Assembly (NCBI GenBank): GCA_016709225.1
Contig: JADJEE010000001.1
Location: 496,001-560,000 of the forward strand
Source of the DNA: Deltaproteobacteria bacterium
Lineage (GTDB): Bacteria; Myxococcota_A; Polyangia; Nannocystales; Nannocystaceae
Reading direction: 5' to 3'
Length of the DNA: 64,000 nucleotides
The notes beneath the pieces were generated by a model that worked only from the letters and a program-made list of their open reading frames with translations, did not search any database and was not told the DNA's origin. Within the stretch, counting starts at the first letter, position 1. Every line of letters starts with the position of its first letter. This document shows, one piece after another, positions 37,635 to 46,904 of the stretch. The position numbers and the translations under genes are program-made.

Positions 37635-39260
37635 ATGCACCACCTCCAACGCACCGCGGCTTTCGTGCTCGCGACCGCATGCAACGCGGACACGACTTCG
37701 GTCCCGAGCGGGCCCTCCGAGACCAGCGCGACGTCCACCGCGAGCGTCGGCGACGGTTCCACCGACACCTCGGTGAGCGGGTCTAGCCCAACCGCCGACG
37801 ACGGAGCGGTCGCGAGCACCGGCGCTTCGACCGGTGGTGACGGCCTGCCGAAGTACGATCTGGGCTTCGCCTCGGACCTTCCGTCGGGGCCGGAGTATAC
37901 CTCGTGCGAGAGTCTGCGCCGCGCGGGACCGACCAGCCTCGGCTGCGAGTTCTGGGCGGTCGATCTCGACTTCGCAGGCAACGAAGAACCCGGCCTGGGC
38001 ATCGGACTGGGCAACCCCGGTTTGGCCGACGTCGAGGTCGTCATCGAGGACATGCGCGGGCCTGGGGACACCCTGCGTGTGGTGGGTGAGTTCGTCGTCG
38101 GCGCTGGAAACAGCGAGATGGTCACGGTCAACGGCGCGACCGGGATCCTGGCCGGACAGGAGCACGCCAGCTTCGCCGGCCTCGCGCCGCGGGCGGCGTT
38201 TCGCGTCACGTCGGACAAGCCCATCACCGCCATGCAGATCAACCCGGTCGGAGGTGCGGCGGGCGTGGTACCGGAGGCGAGCCTGCTGTTGCCGACCACG
38301 GCCCTGGTGGGAACCCATCTGGCGCTCGGCCACGAGTCCGGCGCATCCGATTATGTGAAGGTGGTCGCGACCCAGGACGGTACGACGGTGTCCACGATCG
38401 CCGGCGATGTGATGCTCGACGCCTTCGACGTGTACGGTTTCCCGGATCCTGCAGTGGGCGGGTGGGAAGCGACCGGATTCTACGTCACGGCCGACGCTCC
38501 CATTGCGATGTTCTCCGGCAACACCTGCGCGACCATCGGTGGTCATGGATGGTGCGATCACATCGAAGAGCAGGTGTTGCCGCTGTCGGCCTGGGGCACC
38601 CACTACGTCGGTGCGATGCACCCTCAGCGCACGCCACCGGGTGACGGCCACGAATCGGTGGTGTGGCGAGTGGTCGCCGCCACGGGCGACACGTCCGTAA
38701 CGATCTCACCGGACGTCGTGGGTGGCCCCATCCACATCGGCGACGCCGGTGGATACGTCGAGTTCACCGCCACCGAGCACTTCGTGGCGACGTCGGACGA
38801 TGACCACCCGTTCATGCTCGTCCAGTACATGACCGGGGGCGAGGCACTGCTGCCCGACTGCACCAGCGGTATCCCCTCCGGCGACCCGTGGATGTTGCAG
38901 ATGGTCCCGACCGCCCAGTGGCTGGAGACCCTGCCGTTCTCGACCGACACGTCGCACGTGCGCGACTTCGTCTCGGTCGTACGCCCGAGCGGCACGACGG
39001 TCACACTGGCCTGCTTCGGCGTGATTCCGGACGCGCGCTTCGAAGCCATCGGCGACAGCGGCTACGAGATCGCGGCGATCGACCTCGACCTCGACGGCAG
39101 TGGCGGTGAAGGCGAATGCGCGGACGGGCAGCAGTTGCTCACCGCGGACGCGGCCGTCGGCGTCTACGTCGGTGGGATCGACTGCGCCGCGAGCTATGCG
39201 TATCCGGGCGGCTTGAGTGTGGCCGGCCTGTGGGAGCCGCCCAACCGACCGCCCGGCTAG
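37635..39260 (+). CDS. Lipoprotein with IgGFc-binding-protein-type domain
   Basis: ATG 37635, eight bases after GGAAG, gives 541 residues. The signal peptide ends in VLATAC (lipobox, Cys16). A Ser/Thr/Asp-rich linker runs to about 70. The remainder matches the N-terminal domain of IgGFc-binding proteins: FRVTSDKPITAMQINP, FYVTADAPIAMFSGN, a CATIGGHGWCDHIEEQVLPLS block and WGTHYVGA. Despite the name, bacterial members are surface proteins of unknown function. It lies downstream of the propeller lipoprotein on the same strand and 142 bases from it, with no clear promoter seen. Confidence 0.85.
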   Translation: MHHLQRTAAFVLATACNADTTSVPSGPSETSATSTASVGDGSTDTSVSGSSPTADDGAVASTGASTGGDGLPKYDLGFASDLPSGPEYTSCESLRRAGPTSLGCEFWAVDLDFAGNEEPGLGIGLGNPGLADVEVVIEDMRGPGDTLRVVGEFVVGAGNSEMVTVNGATGILAGQEHASFAGLAPRAAFRVTSDKPITAMQINPVGGAAGVVPEASLLLPTTALVGTHLALGHESGASDYVKVVATQDGTTVSTIAGDVMLDAFDVYGFPDPAVGGWEATGFYVTADAPIAMFSGNTCATIGGHGWCDHIEEQVLPLSAWGTHYVGAMHPQRTPPGDGHESVVWRVVAATGDTSVTISPDVVGGPIHIGDAGGYVEFTATEHFVATSDDDHPFMLVQYMTGGEALLPDCTSGIPSGDPWMLQMVPTAQWLETLPFSTDTSHVRDFVSVVRPSGTTVTLACFGVIPDARFEAIGDSGYEIAAIDLDLDGSGGEGECADGQQLLTADAAVGVYVGGIDCAASYAYPGGLSVAGLWEPPNRPPG

Positions 39261-39269
39261 CGATGGTCG

Positions 39270-39310
39270 GTCGGCTGTGGCGTGCCGCGGCCGCGCGGCG
39301 CCACGCCGAC
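39270..39310. terminator. Long hairpin between convergent genes
   Basis: GTCGG (39270-39274), GTGGCG (39277-39282) and CCGCG (39285-39289) pair with CGCGG (39294-39298), CGCCAC (39299-39304) and CCGAC (39306-39310), leaving a GCCG loop. It lies exactly between the 3' ends of the IgGFc-like and PP2C genes, so it could stop transcription from both sides. No T run is present. Confidence 0.45.
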
Positions 39311-39314
39311 CCGG

Positions 39315-40073
39315 CTACTCCTGCAGCTCGACCAGCAGGGTGGTGATGTTGTCCTTGCCACCCTTGGCGTTGGCGAAGCGGATCGACTCAAGCACGGCGT
39401 CCTCGACCTCGAGATCGAGGAAGTAGCGCATCTCGTCCATCGACTCGACGTAGCCGTGGAAGCCATCGGAGCACAGCACGAAGCGGTCGCCGCCGAACAG
39501 CGGCACCGGCATGGTGTCGACCTCGACGTAGTCCTTGTGCCCGACCGCGCGCGTGATGACGTTGCGCGCGCGGGACTTCGCAGCTTGATCCGGCGTGATG
39601 AGGCCGTGCTTGAGCTGATAGTTGATGAGCGTGTGATCCTCGGTGATCTGCTCGACCTGGCCCTGGCGCACCAGGTAGACCCGTGAGTCACCGACCTGGC
39701 CGACCACGCCGATGCGGCCGCACACCAGCAGCACCGAGGCGGTGGTGCTCATGCCGCGCTGCTCGGGGTCGAGCTGGCCCATGGTGTGGACCATGTAGCA
39801 GGCGTTCTGGATCGCGCCGCGCACGATCTGGCACAGCTGACCGGCGCGCGCGGTCGGGTCGCCGGCGGCGGCCTCGCGGATGGTGGCCTCGTGGCGCTTG
39901 ACCCACTCCCACACCAGCTCGACGGTCTCTTGGCTCGCGACCTCGCCCTTGGCGCGACCGCCGACGCCGTCGGCGACGACGAAGAGTCCGAGGTCGGGAT
40001 CGGCGAGGTGGGCGTCCTCGTTGTGGTCGCGGGACAAGCCAGTGTCCGTGTGACCGAAGTAGCGAATTTCCAT
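39315..40073 (-). CDS. PP2C-type serine/threonine protein phosphatase
   Basis: A 252-residue cytoplasmic phosphatase with the PPM signature motifs in order: TDTGLSRDHNEDA (about 9-21), VVADGVGG (about 32-39), GDSRVYL, LCSDGFHGY, and GGKDNITTLLVEL at the C-terminus. The conserved Asp residues bind two metal ions. It would remove phosphate from targets of Ser/Thr kinases such as the three in this window. No kinase is directly adjacent. ATG 40073 is chosen because it gives the standard start; an upstream ATG at 40100 would add nine residues. Confidence 0.92.
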   Translation of the reverse strand: MEIRYFGHTDTGLSRDHNEDAHLADPDLGLFVVADGVGGRAKGEVASQETVELVWEWVKRHEATIREAAAGDPTARAGQLCQIVRGAIQNACYMVHTMGQLDPEQRGMSTTASVLLVCGRIGVVGQVGDSRVYLVRQGQVEQITEDHTLINYQLKHGLITPDQAAKSRARNVITRAVGHKDYVEVDTMPVPLFGGDRFVLCSDGFHGYVESMDEMRYFLDLEVEDAVLESIRFANAKGGKDNITTLLVELQE

Positions 40074-40234
40074 GGTGGGGTCGGTCGACGAGCCTACCAT
40101 GGTGTACCGATTTTGCCCCGCACTGTGCGGCGCACGAGGGCAGGGGGTCGTGGCCGTGCCGTCACCAGCCTGCGCGCCTGCGCAGGAACGGGGGGTGTGA
40201 CGGCTCGGGGTGGCGAGCGAGCCCTGGCGCCGCT

Positions 40235-41245
40235 TCAGGGCCGTGGTTGGGGCGCGCACAACGACAGCTGCTGCAGCCGCTGCGCAAACGCGTCGTGCAA
40301 GGGCGCGAGTACCCGCGGCTCGGGCTGCCGCTCGAGCCATAGCTGCAGCGCCGCGGCGTGGAGCCGCAGCGCCCCCTCGCCGCCGCCGTAGCGCGCGTCG
40401 CCGACGATCGGCATGCCCAGCGCGGCCAGGTGTACGCGGGCCTGGTGGCGATGACCGTGGCGCAGGTGCACGGCGACGAGGCAGTGGTGCTCGCCGCGGG
40501 TGAGCACGGTGATCTGCGAGTGCGCGGGCTGACCGTCGGGGCGCACGGCGACGTGACGACGCGTCGCGCCGTGGCCGAGCGGCAGGTCGACGTGGATCGA
40601 GGCCAGCGCCGACGGCATCGGCGGCTGGGTGCACGCGCGCAGCGGCACCGCGAGCTCGGCCAGCGCCGCGGGCACGGGCGCCGCCGTGACGCCGGCACGC
40701 ACCGGCGGCCACGGCCGCGCGTCGTCGAGGTGACACAGCGCGAGGTAGAGCTTGAGCGTCGACGCGTGGGCGATCGCGGCGCGCCCGGCCACCCACGCCG
40801 CCGGCGAGCGGGCGAACGCGACGACGCCGGTGGTCTCGCGATCGAGGCGGTGGATCGCACCGCCGTCGCGGGCGGGCCCGCTGGCGCTGGCGCACTCGGG
40901 ATGCCGGGCAGCGACCGCATCGGCGAGGCTCGGGGGATCGTCGGGGCGCAGCCGCAGGGTGTGCACACCCGCAGGCTTGTCGACGTAGACGAAGCGATCG
41001 GTGACGTGCAACGCCGCAATCTCGGGTGGTGCGGCGGCGGTGTCCACCGCGAGCACCAAGCGATCCCCGTGGGCGACCCGCTGCGACGGTCGCACGATCG
41101 CACCATCGCGTCGCACCGCGCCCGCGAGTGCGAGGCTGCGTGCGACCCGGCGCGACACGCCCGGCGCGCGTCGACCGAGCACGACGTCGACGCGCTCGCC
41201 GATGTCCTCGGGCGCCTCGACGACGATCTCCACGGTCGTCGGCAT
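40235..41245 (-). CDS. RluA-family rRNA/tRNA pseudouridine synthase
   Basis: A 336-residue protein with an N-terminal S4-like RNA-binding region (ERVDVVLGRRAPGVSRRVARSL) and a pseudouridine synthase domain. The motif GAIHRLDRETTGVVAF contains the catalytic Asp, and RHQARVHLAALGMPIVGD is the other conserved block. Members convert uridine to pseudouridine in rRNA or tRNA; the target base is unknown here. GTG 41254 would overlap the moeA stop as GTGA and is an alternative start, adding three residues; ATG 41245 has the better ribosome site (GGTGAT). It is placed last in an mltD-moeA-rluA overlap chain. Confidence 0.88.
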   Translation of the reverse strand: MPTTVEIVVEAPEDIGERVDVVLGRRAPGVSRRVARSLALAGAVRRDGAIVRPSQRVAHGDRLVLAVDTAAAPPEIAALHVTDRFVYVDKPAGVHTLRLRPDDPPSLADAVAARHPECASASGPARDGGAIHRLDRETTGVVAFARSPAAWVAGRAAIAHASTLKLYLALCHLDDARPWPPVRAGVTAAPVPAALAELAVPLRACTQPPMPSALASIHVDLPLGHGATRRHVAVRPDGQPAHSQITVLTRGEHHCLVAVHLRHGHRHQARVHLAALGMPIVGDARYGGGEGALRLHAAALQLWLERQPEPRVLAPLHDAFAQRLQQLSLCAPQPRP

Positions 41246-41250
41246 CGCGA

Positions 41251-42453
41251 TCACCGGGGCAGCCGCAAGCACCTGCAGGTGGCGCCGGCCGGCAACGTCG
41301 CGACGCCCGCCGGCACGCGCACCAGCAGCTGCGCGCGGGCGATCGAGCGCAGATTGCCCGAGCGCTGGTCGGGCAGCGGCACCACCCGCTCGCCGTCGAA
41401 GCCTGCGCGCACGAAGTGCTCGCGGCGTGGCTCACCCTCGACCGCGGCACCGAGCACGGCGGTGAAGGCGGGCGGCCGTGGATCGCCGCGCACGCCCGCG
41501 AGCACGCGGAGCACCGGTGCGGCGAACAGCGCGAACGCAACCAGGGAGCTGGCGGGGTTGCCGGGCAGCGCGATGCAGGTCACCGCACCCACGCGGACCG
41601 CCCCGGTGGGCTTGCCAGGACGCATCGCGACACCCCACAGCAACTCGTCGCCGTCGGCGCGGCGCAGCGCGTCGCGCACGAGATCGTGATCGCCGACGGA
41701 GGCGCCGCCGCTGGTCAACACGACGTCGGCGCGCGCCAACGCCGATGCGAGCGCGCGATCGAGGGCCCCACGATCGTCGGGCACCTCGACCGACTCGACC
41801 ACCTCGCCACCGACGGCGCGGACCAGCGAAGCCAACATCGTGCCGTTGGTGCTCGGCACGAAGCCGGGCGCCGGCGGCTGCCCCACCGCGACCAGCTCGT
41901 CGCCGTTCGAGAGGATCGCGACCCGTGGCCGCCGGTGGACCTCGAGCGTGGCGTGGCCACCGGCGCCGAGCAGCGCGAGCTCGGCGGCCGCGAGCTCGGT
42001 GCCGGCCGGCAGCAGCGGCGCGTCGCGCTCGAAGTCGGCGCCGGCGGGGCGCACGAAGCGGCCGGCGCGTGCGTGCGTGCGTGCGTCGTCGAGCAGCTCG
42101 ATGCGTCCGTCGTCGCGGCGTCGCACGTCTTCCTGCGCGACCACCAGCTCCGCGCCGTTGGGTACCACCGCGCCGGTCGCGATGCGCACGGCAGTGCCCG
42201 CGATCCACGGCGCGGTGAAGGGGTGTCCGGCACTGCTGGTGCCGGCGATCGCGATGGGCCCGTCGCCGCGCACCGTCGCGAGCTCGAGCGCGTAGCCGTC
42301 CATCACGCTGGTCGGCGCCACCGGCAGCTGCCACCTTGCGGCGTGATCGCAGGCGAGCACGCGCCGGTCGGCCGCGACCAGCGGCACCGCTTCGCTCGCC
42401 AGCGACGTCAGCGACGCCAGCAGCCGCGCCTGCGCGGCGTCGACGTCGATCAT
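41251..42453 (-). CDS. moeA: Molybdopterin molybdenumtransferase MoeA
   Basis: MoeA inserts molybdate into adenylylated molybdopterin in the cytoplasm. The 400-residue product has MDGYA near residue 52, SNGDEL, TSGGASVGDHD (the GGxSxGxxD nucleotide/pterin site), MRPGKP and LPGNPASS, all core MoeA motifs, with a typical length. ATG 42453 overlaps the mltD stop (TGATG); GTG 42456 is an alternative. Its stop overlaps a possible GTG start of the next gene. A tetranucleotide repeat lies inside the gene. No other molybdopterin gene is present nearby. Confidence 0.92.
   Translation of the reverse strand: MIDVDAAQARLLASLTSLASEAVPLVAADRRVLACDHAARWQLPVAPTSVMDGYALELATVRGDGPIAIAGTSSAGHPFTAPWIAGTAVRIATGAVVPNGAELVVAQEDVRRRDDGRIELLDDARTHARAGRFVRPAGADFERDAPLLPAGTELAAAELALLGAGGHATLEVHRRPRVAILSNGDELVAVGQPPAPGFVPSTNGTMLASLVRAVGGEVVESVEVPDDRGALDRALASALARADVVLTSGGASVGDHDLVRDALRRADGDELLWGVAMRPGKPTGAVRVGAVTCIALPGNPASSLVAFALFAAPVLRVLAGVRGDPRPPAFTAVLGAAVEGEPRREHFVRAGFDGERVVPLPDQRSGNLRSIARAQLLVRVPAGVATLPAGATCRCLRLPR
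42067..42086. repeat. GCGT x5 tetranucleotide repeat inside moeA
   Basis: Five exact GCGT copies lie in the moeA reading frame, encoding the DDARTHARAGR region. Loss or gain of one copy by slippage would shift the frame. The coding context uses ordinary codons, so it may be accidental. Confidence 0.75.
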
Positions 42454-44675
42454 CACTTGGCCCCGTCGCGCTGGCCCGGGATCCGGCTGGTGCCCGCGGT
42501 CGAAGCGTCGTGGCGTCGTGTGCGACGGCTGCGACCGCTGCGGCCGCGGGGCTTGTCGCCGGCTGGGGTGCCGCGGCCGCTCTCGGCGGCGGTCGTCCGC
42601 GGCGCGGGCTCGGCGACCGCGGGCAGCTCGGCCGCGGCGTCGCGATCCGGGCTCGCCGCGGTGGCGTCGGGCGCGGCAGCCTCGCGCGCCGGCGCATCGT
42701 CGCCGGCGGGGTCGAAGCTCGCGGTCGGCCCACGCGGTGCCGGGGCATCGAGCGTGCCGCGCTTGGCGTTCGCGTCGACGTAGACGATCACCAGCTCGCC
42801 GAGCTCGGGCTTGTGCTCGCGGGCGTAGCCGTTGATGCGCGAGAGGTCGCCGGTCGTCAGCCCGAAGCGCTTGCCGATGCGCTCGAGCGTGTCGCCCTTG
42901 CTCGCCTTGACGGCGCGCCGTAGCTTGCCGCGCCGCGCGAGCTCGGCCTCGAGGTGGGCCCGCGAGCCGCGGGCGACGTGCTCGACCTGATCGAGCTCGA
43001 GGAATGCCGACGGCGGCTCACTGCCCTTCCAGCTGCGCGGCACCACCAGCTGCAGCAGCTGGCCCGGCTGTAGCCGCGCCGATGGGTCGAGATCGTTCCA
43101 CTGCACCACGCGCTCCCACGTGGTCCCGAACGCGCGCGCGATCGCAGCCGGCGTCGAGGCGCGCGTGACTTCGAAGAACACCAGCCGTTCGTCGTCGCGG
43201 TGCGGGCAGGGGGGTACCGCCGCCAGCGGACGCGGGCCCTCGGGCGCCGCGGTCGGCGTGCCGTCGCCCGGCACCACCAGCGTGACACCGCCGGTCACCT
43301 CGGCGGCGTCCTCGATGCCGTTGCGCTTGCGCAGCTCCTTCTCACCGATGCCACCGCGGCGTGCCAGCGCCTCGAGCCGCTCGCCTTCGCGTGCGACGAT
43401 CGTGCCCTCGCCCTCGTGGGCGCGGAGGATCTCCGCGCGCGCGGCCGCGAAGGCCTGCGCGCGATCGCGGGGGATGCGAACCATCGTGCGGCCGCGACCC
43501 GGCGGCGTGCGACCGCGGATCAGGCGTGCGTTCCACTCCTGCAGCAGATCGAGATCCACCTCGAGCGTGCGCGCGAGCGTGGCCAGCGTGACCGAGTGCT
43601 GCAGCTCGACCTCGACCCAGTCGGCCGCCGGCATCGGCTCGAGCGCGCGGGCGCCGAAGCCGAAGTGGTCGCGGTTGCGGGCCACCAACGCCGCCGCGAC
43701 GATCTTCGGCACGTAGTTCACGGTCGCGTGGGGGAGGCCGCTCTCGATCTCCGCGAGCGCCCAGAAGTTGTTGGTGTTGTGGCGCTCGATCGCGGTCATC
43801 ACGAGGCCGTAGCCGGCGTTGTAGGCGGCCAGCGCGAGCTCCCACGAGCCGAAGCGCACCCGCAGATCGGCGAGGTACTCGGCGGCGGCATGGGATGCGC
43901 GCTCGATGTCATGGCGCTCGTCGATCCAGAAGGTCTTGGTCAGGCCATAGACCCCGCCGGTGCCCTCCATGAACTGCCAGGGTCCCGCGGCCCCGACCGC
44001 ACTGCGGACGCGGGGGTTGAAGCCGCTCTCGGCCATCACCACCCACACGAGATCCTCGGGCACCTCGTGCTCGCGGAGGATCTTGCGGATGCGGTCCTCG
44101 TAGCGGCCGGCGCGGCGCAGCCACGCGCGCATCAGCGCGCGGCCGCGTTCGTCCTTGGTGAAGTACTCGAGGTAGTCCAGCAGCCCGCGGTTCCATCGCA
44201 GCGGCAGGTCCGGCTTGCGCAGCGACGTCATCCACGGCTCGGGGGCGATGGCGACGATGGTCTGGACCAACACGCTGCGGCTGGCCTCGAAGGCGGCCAG
44301 CGCCGCTCGATCCTCGCCGTCGGGCTCGTACGCCGGGGGTGACCACCCGCCGTGGATCGACCCACGCGCCGGACGATCGCCGCGCACGCGCATGCGAGCC
44401 GTGGCCGACGCAGTGCGCTCCACCTTCGCTGCGTCCGTCGCTTCGTCCGATCGCCCGGCGGGCGCGGACGCGGGGGCCGCAGCCCTCGGCGCGGCGCTTG
44501 CCGAGGCCGTGCCGGTCGGGAGCGTGGTGTGCAGTACCAGCGCGCTCGCCAGCGCGCCCACCCATGTGGCGAGGGCCGAACGTGTCAGCGGCCGCGGCCG
44601 CAACGACGGCGCGCAGGCGGGGCCATCGACGGCGTGCGCCAGGGTTCGTTGCGCAACTTGCGGCCGCGCGCTCAC
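42453..44675 (-). CDS. MltD-type lytic transglycosylase with LysM-like repeats
   Basis: A 740-residue periplasmic protein; GTG 44675 leads a hydrophobic segment at about 33-50. The SLT domain (about 195-330) carries the catalytic Glu in MAESGFNP (E216), GPWQFM (231-236) and an AYNAG block, as in MltD-type enzymes that cleave peptidoglycan glycan strands with 1,6-anhydro product. Three or four LysM-like units follow (about 345-670; for example HSVTLATLARTLEVDLDLLQEWN and VKASKGDTLERIGKRFGLTTGD), binding glycan. The C-terminal 100 residues are Ala/Pro/Arg-rich. The stop overlaps the moeA start. Confidence 0.88.
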   Translation of the reverse strand: MSARPQVAQRTLAHAVDGPACAPSLRPRPLTRSALATWVGALASALVLHTTLPTGTASASAAPRAAAPASAPAGRSDEATDAAKVERTASATARMRVRGDRPARGSIHGGWSPPAYEPDGEDRAALAAFEASRSVLVQTIVAIAPEPWMTSLRKPDLPLRWNRGLLDYLEYFTKDERGRALMRAWLRRAGRYEDRIRKILREHEVPEDLVWVVMAESGFNPRVRSAVGAAGPWQFMEGTGGVYGLTKTFWIDERHDIERASHAAAEYLADLRVRFGSWELALAAYNAGYGLVMTAIERHNTNNFWALAEIESGLPHATVNYVPKIVAAALVARNRDHFGFGARALEPMPAADWVEVELQHSVTLATLARTLEVDLDLLQEWNARLIRGRTPPGRGRTMVRIPRDRAQAFAAARAEILRAHEGEGTIVAREGERLEALARRGGIGEKELRKRNGIEDAAEVTGGVTLVVPGDGTPTAAPEGPRPLAAVPPCPHRDDERLVFFEVTRASTPAAIARAFGTTWERVVQWNDLDPSARLQPGQLLQLVVPRSWKGSEPPSAFLELDQVEHVARGSRAHLEAELARRGKLRRAVKASKGDTLERIGKRFGLTTGDLSRINGYAREHKPELGELVIVYVDANAKRGTLDAPAPRGPTASFDPAGDDAPAREAAAPDATAASPDRDAAAELPAVAEPAPRTTAAESGRGTPAGDKPRGRSGRSRRTRRHDASTAGTSRIPGQRDGAK

Positions 44676-44720
44676 GCGAGCACGCTAGCATTGGTTGGCA
44701 AAGCCGACTACCTTTCCGCC

Positions 44721-44972
44721 ATGCACACCCTGCTCGGATTCGGCGTCGGCCTCCCCGAGGTGGTCATCATCCTCGTCGTGGTGCTGCTCATCTTCGGCCC
44801 CGCCAAGCTCCCCGCGCTGGGCGAGGGCATCGGCAAGATGCTCAAGGGCTTCAAGAAAGAGATGAAGTCGATCGAGGACGAGAAGGTCGCGTCGGCGGAG
44901 AAGGTCATCGAGCGCGGCGACGATCGCGACGCGATCGAAGTGACCCCCAAGGGCGCGAGCGAGACCAAGTAG
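44721..44972 (+). CDS. tatA: Sec-independent protein translocase subunit TatA/TatE
   Basis: The 83-residue protein has a short periplasmic start, one membrane helix (about 9-27), the hinge FGPAKLPALGEGIGKMLKGFKKE and a charged amphipathic tail. This is the standard TatA layout, with FGPxKLP the key motif. TatA pores export folded proteins through the Tat route with TatB and TatC, neither of which is near. It is divergent from the mltD-like gene (45 bases between) and converges on a gene of unknown function. Confidence 0.92.
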   Translation: MHTLLGFGVGLPEVVIILVVVLLIFGPAKLPALGEGIGKMLKGFKKEMKSIEDEKVASAEKVIERGDDRDAIEVTPKGASETK

Positions 44973-44980
44973 GTCGCCGA

Positions 44981-45817
44981 TCACATCCGCGGCGCGAGGC
45001 GCCGCAGGATCGCATCGCGCAGTGGGCCTGCGAGGTGGGCGTCGCCGGCGATGTCGCGCAGCTCGGTGGTGTCGAGCAGGCCGACCAGGCGCAGCGCCAT
45101 CGGTAGCGGCATTCGAGGGTTGCGGACCAGGGCCCGTCGCACGCGGGGGCTGGTGCTCCAGCGGGTCGATCGCAGCACCATCGTCAACACGCCGCCCGAG
45201 GCCCGTCGTGCGGTGGCGATGCGCACCACGTCGTCCTCGGTCACGTGGGGGTTGGCGAGCAGCAGCGAGACCACGTCCGCGTGGGGATCGACCAGCAGCT
45301 GCGTCAGCACATCGCGGGACCACGAGCGGGCCAGCGACTTGCGCTCGCCGAGTGTGAGTGGTCGCCCGCCCGGCACCAGCGGGCGCGGGGCCGCGGCCCG
45401 CTTGTCGTTGCCGTGGGCGCACTCGCCGAGCAGGTCCTTGCACGCGGCGAGGCCGTTCGCGTCCGCGGCGGCGTGGATGGCCCTGCGGGTGTCGTCGTCG
45501 ATGCGTTCGCCCTCGAGCAGATCGACCGCGGCCAGCAGTCCGATGGAGAACGGGGGCCCGCCCGCTCGCCCCGCGGTCGCGAAGGCGTCGAGCAACCACG
45601 CGGCGTCACCCGGCGCGGCGTGCTCGAGCAGCTCCGCCAGTCGCACCGCCCGCATCGCGCGGCCCGGGAGCGCCGCGAGTCGGGTCGCGACGGCGCGGGG
45701 CTGCAGGCGCGCGGCGGGCTCGATCGACGACGCGACGTCATGCGCGACGTCCGTCGTCCCGTCGTCGTCCGACTGCACGCCTCCATCGTGGCCCAATTCG
45801 TGGGCCGTTGGCGACAC
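44981..45817 (-). CDS. Helical-repeat protein of unknown function
   Basis: A 278-residue protein without signal peptide. The N-terminal 45 residues are acidic and low complexity. From about 150 the sequence shows repeats resembling leucine-rich-variant or HEAT-like helices (QLLVDPHADVVSLLLANPHVTEDDVVRIA and RALVRNPRMPLPMALRLVGLL). No enzyme motif is seen. It is followed on the same strand's upstream side by the zinc-ribbon gene after 30 bases, so the two may share a message. The family assignment is weak. Confidence 0.7.
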   Translation of the reverse strand: MSPTAHELGHDGGVQSDDDGTTDVAHDVASSIEPAARLQPRAVATRLAALPGRAMRAVRLAELLEHAAPGDAAWLLDAFATAGRAGGPPFSIGLLAAVDLLEGERIDDDTRRAIHAAADANGLAACKDLLGECAHGNDKRAAAPRPLVPGGRPLTLGERKSLARSWSRDVLTQLLVDPHADVVSLLLANPHVTEDDVVRIATARRASGGVLTMVLRSTRWSTSPRVRRALVRNPRMPLPMALRLVGLLDTTELRDIAGDAHLAGPLRDAILRRLAPRM

Positions 45818-45847
45818 GCCGCGCGAGCGCGGCGCGCGGCCGCGCCG

Positions 45848-46903
45848 TCAGCCCTTCATCTGGCGGTAGATGTCCTCGAGCAGCGGCCTCGGGTCCGGCG
45901 TGCCCTTGCGGACCACGCTCGCCACCGTGAGTGCGACGGCCGCCAGCAGCAGGATCACCACCAGCACGGTGCCGAACATGCCGCGCTTGGGCGTGTCGAG
46001 CTCGGGCTCGATGTCGTCGATCGGTACCGGCCGCGGCGGCGCGGCCTGTCGGGTCGGCCGGGGCGCGGGTGCGGGCTCCGATGGTGCGAGCTCGCGCCGC
46101 GGCGCCTCGGTACGCGCCGCGGGGGTGCGCGGACGTGCGGGTGCGGGCTCGGCCACGGGCGCACGCGGAGCCGCGACCTCTGCCACGGGCGCGCGCGGAG
46201 CCGGTGCGTCGTCGCGCGCGGTCGGCATCGCGCGCACCACGGTGTCGCCGGTGCGAGCGGCGGCCGCGGCCGCACTCGCGGCCAGGCCGGGCGGCGGCGG
46301 CATGCCGATCACGGTCGCACGCACGCCGTCGTCGGCGGGCGTCGGCAGGTCGGGCACCGTCGCTCGCACGTCCGACGCGGGCGTACGCGGGGCCGTCTCG
46401 AGCATCGCGGGCGCGGACGGCCGCACGATGGTCTCGGAGTCCATGTCGTCGTCGTCGCCGAGTGCGATCGAGGGTCGCGGCAGCGCGGCGGCGACCGCCG
46501 GGCGCTCGGGCTCGAGCGGCGGCAGCACGGTGTCCGACGGCGTCTCGCGCTCGAGGATGATCTCGGGCGCACCGATCTCGCGCTCGAAGGGCGGCGTCGC
46601 GATCGGGGCCTCGACCGCCGCAACCGCGACCGCGACCTCCGCCGCAGGCGCGGCGACCTCGGGTTCGGCGACGTCCGGCACCGCGTGCACGTGCGGCTGC
46701 GCGACCGCGCTGCGATAGTCGGCCACCGACCGGTAGCCGCTGGCCATGCGCATGCCGGGCTCGCGCAGGCTCGCGTCGTTGGCGGCGGCGAAGTCGAAGA
46801 TCATCCGGAAGCGGCAGTGGGGACACTCGAGCTGCACCAGCTCGGCGATGTCGCCATCACGCAGCTCGAACGGACCCACACACTCGGGACAGGCGATGAT
46901 CAT
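45848..46903 (-). CDS. Zinc-ribbon membrane protein with long disordered linker
   Basis: From ATG 46903 the 351-residue protein has an N-terminal zinc ribbon with two CxxC knuckles (ACPEC and LECPHC), matching the small MJ0042/DUF-type ribbon. A region of about 250 residues rich in Pro, Ala, Glu and Arg follows. One membrane segment lies at about 307-327 (GTVLVVILLLAAVALTVASVV), with a short tail. It looks like a cytoplasmic sensor or scaffold anchored by its C-terminus. Its start is one base after the stop of the outer-membrane protein gene upstream, so they are translated together. Confidence 0.78.
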   Translation of the reverse strand: MIIACPECVGPFELRDGDIAELVQLECPHCRFRMIFDFAAANDASLREPGMRMASGYRSVADYRSAVAQPHVHAVPDVAEPEVAAPAAEVAVAVAAVEAPIATPPFEREIGAPEIILERETPSDTVLPPLEPERPAVAAALPRPSIALGDDDDMDSETIVRPSAPAMLETAPRTPASDVRATVPDLPTPADDGVRATVIGMPPPPGLAASAAAAAARTGDTVVRAMPTARDDAPAPRAPVAEVAAPRAPVAEPAPARPRTPAARTEAPRRELAPSEPAPAPRPTRQAAPPRPVPIDDIEPELDTPKRGMFGTVLVVILLLAAVALTVASVVRKGTPDPRPLLEDIYRQMKG

Positions 46904-46904
46904 G

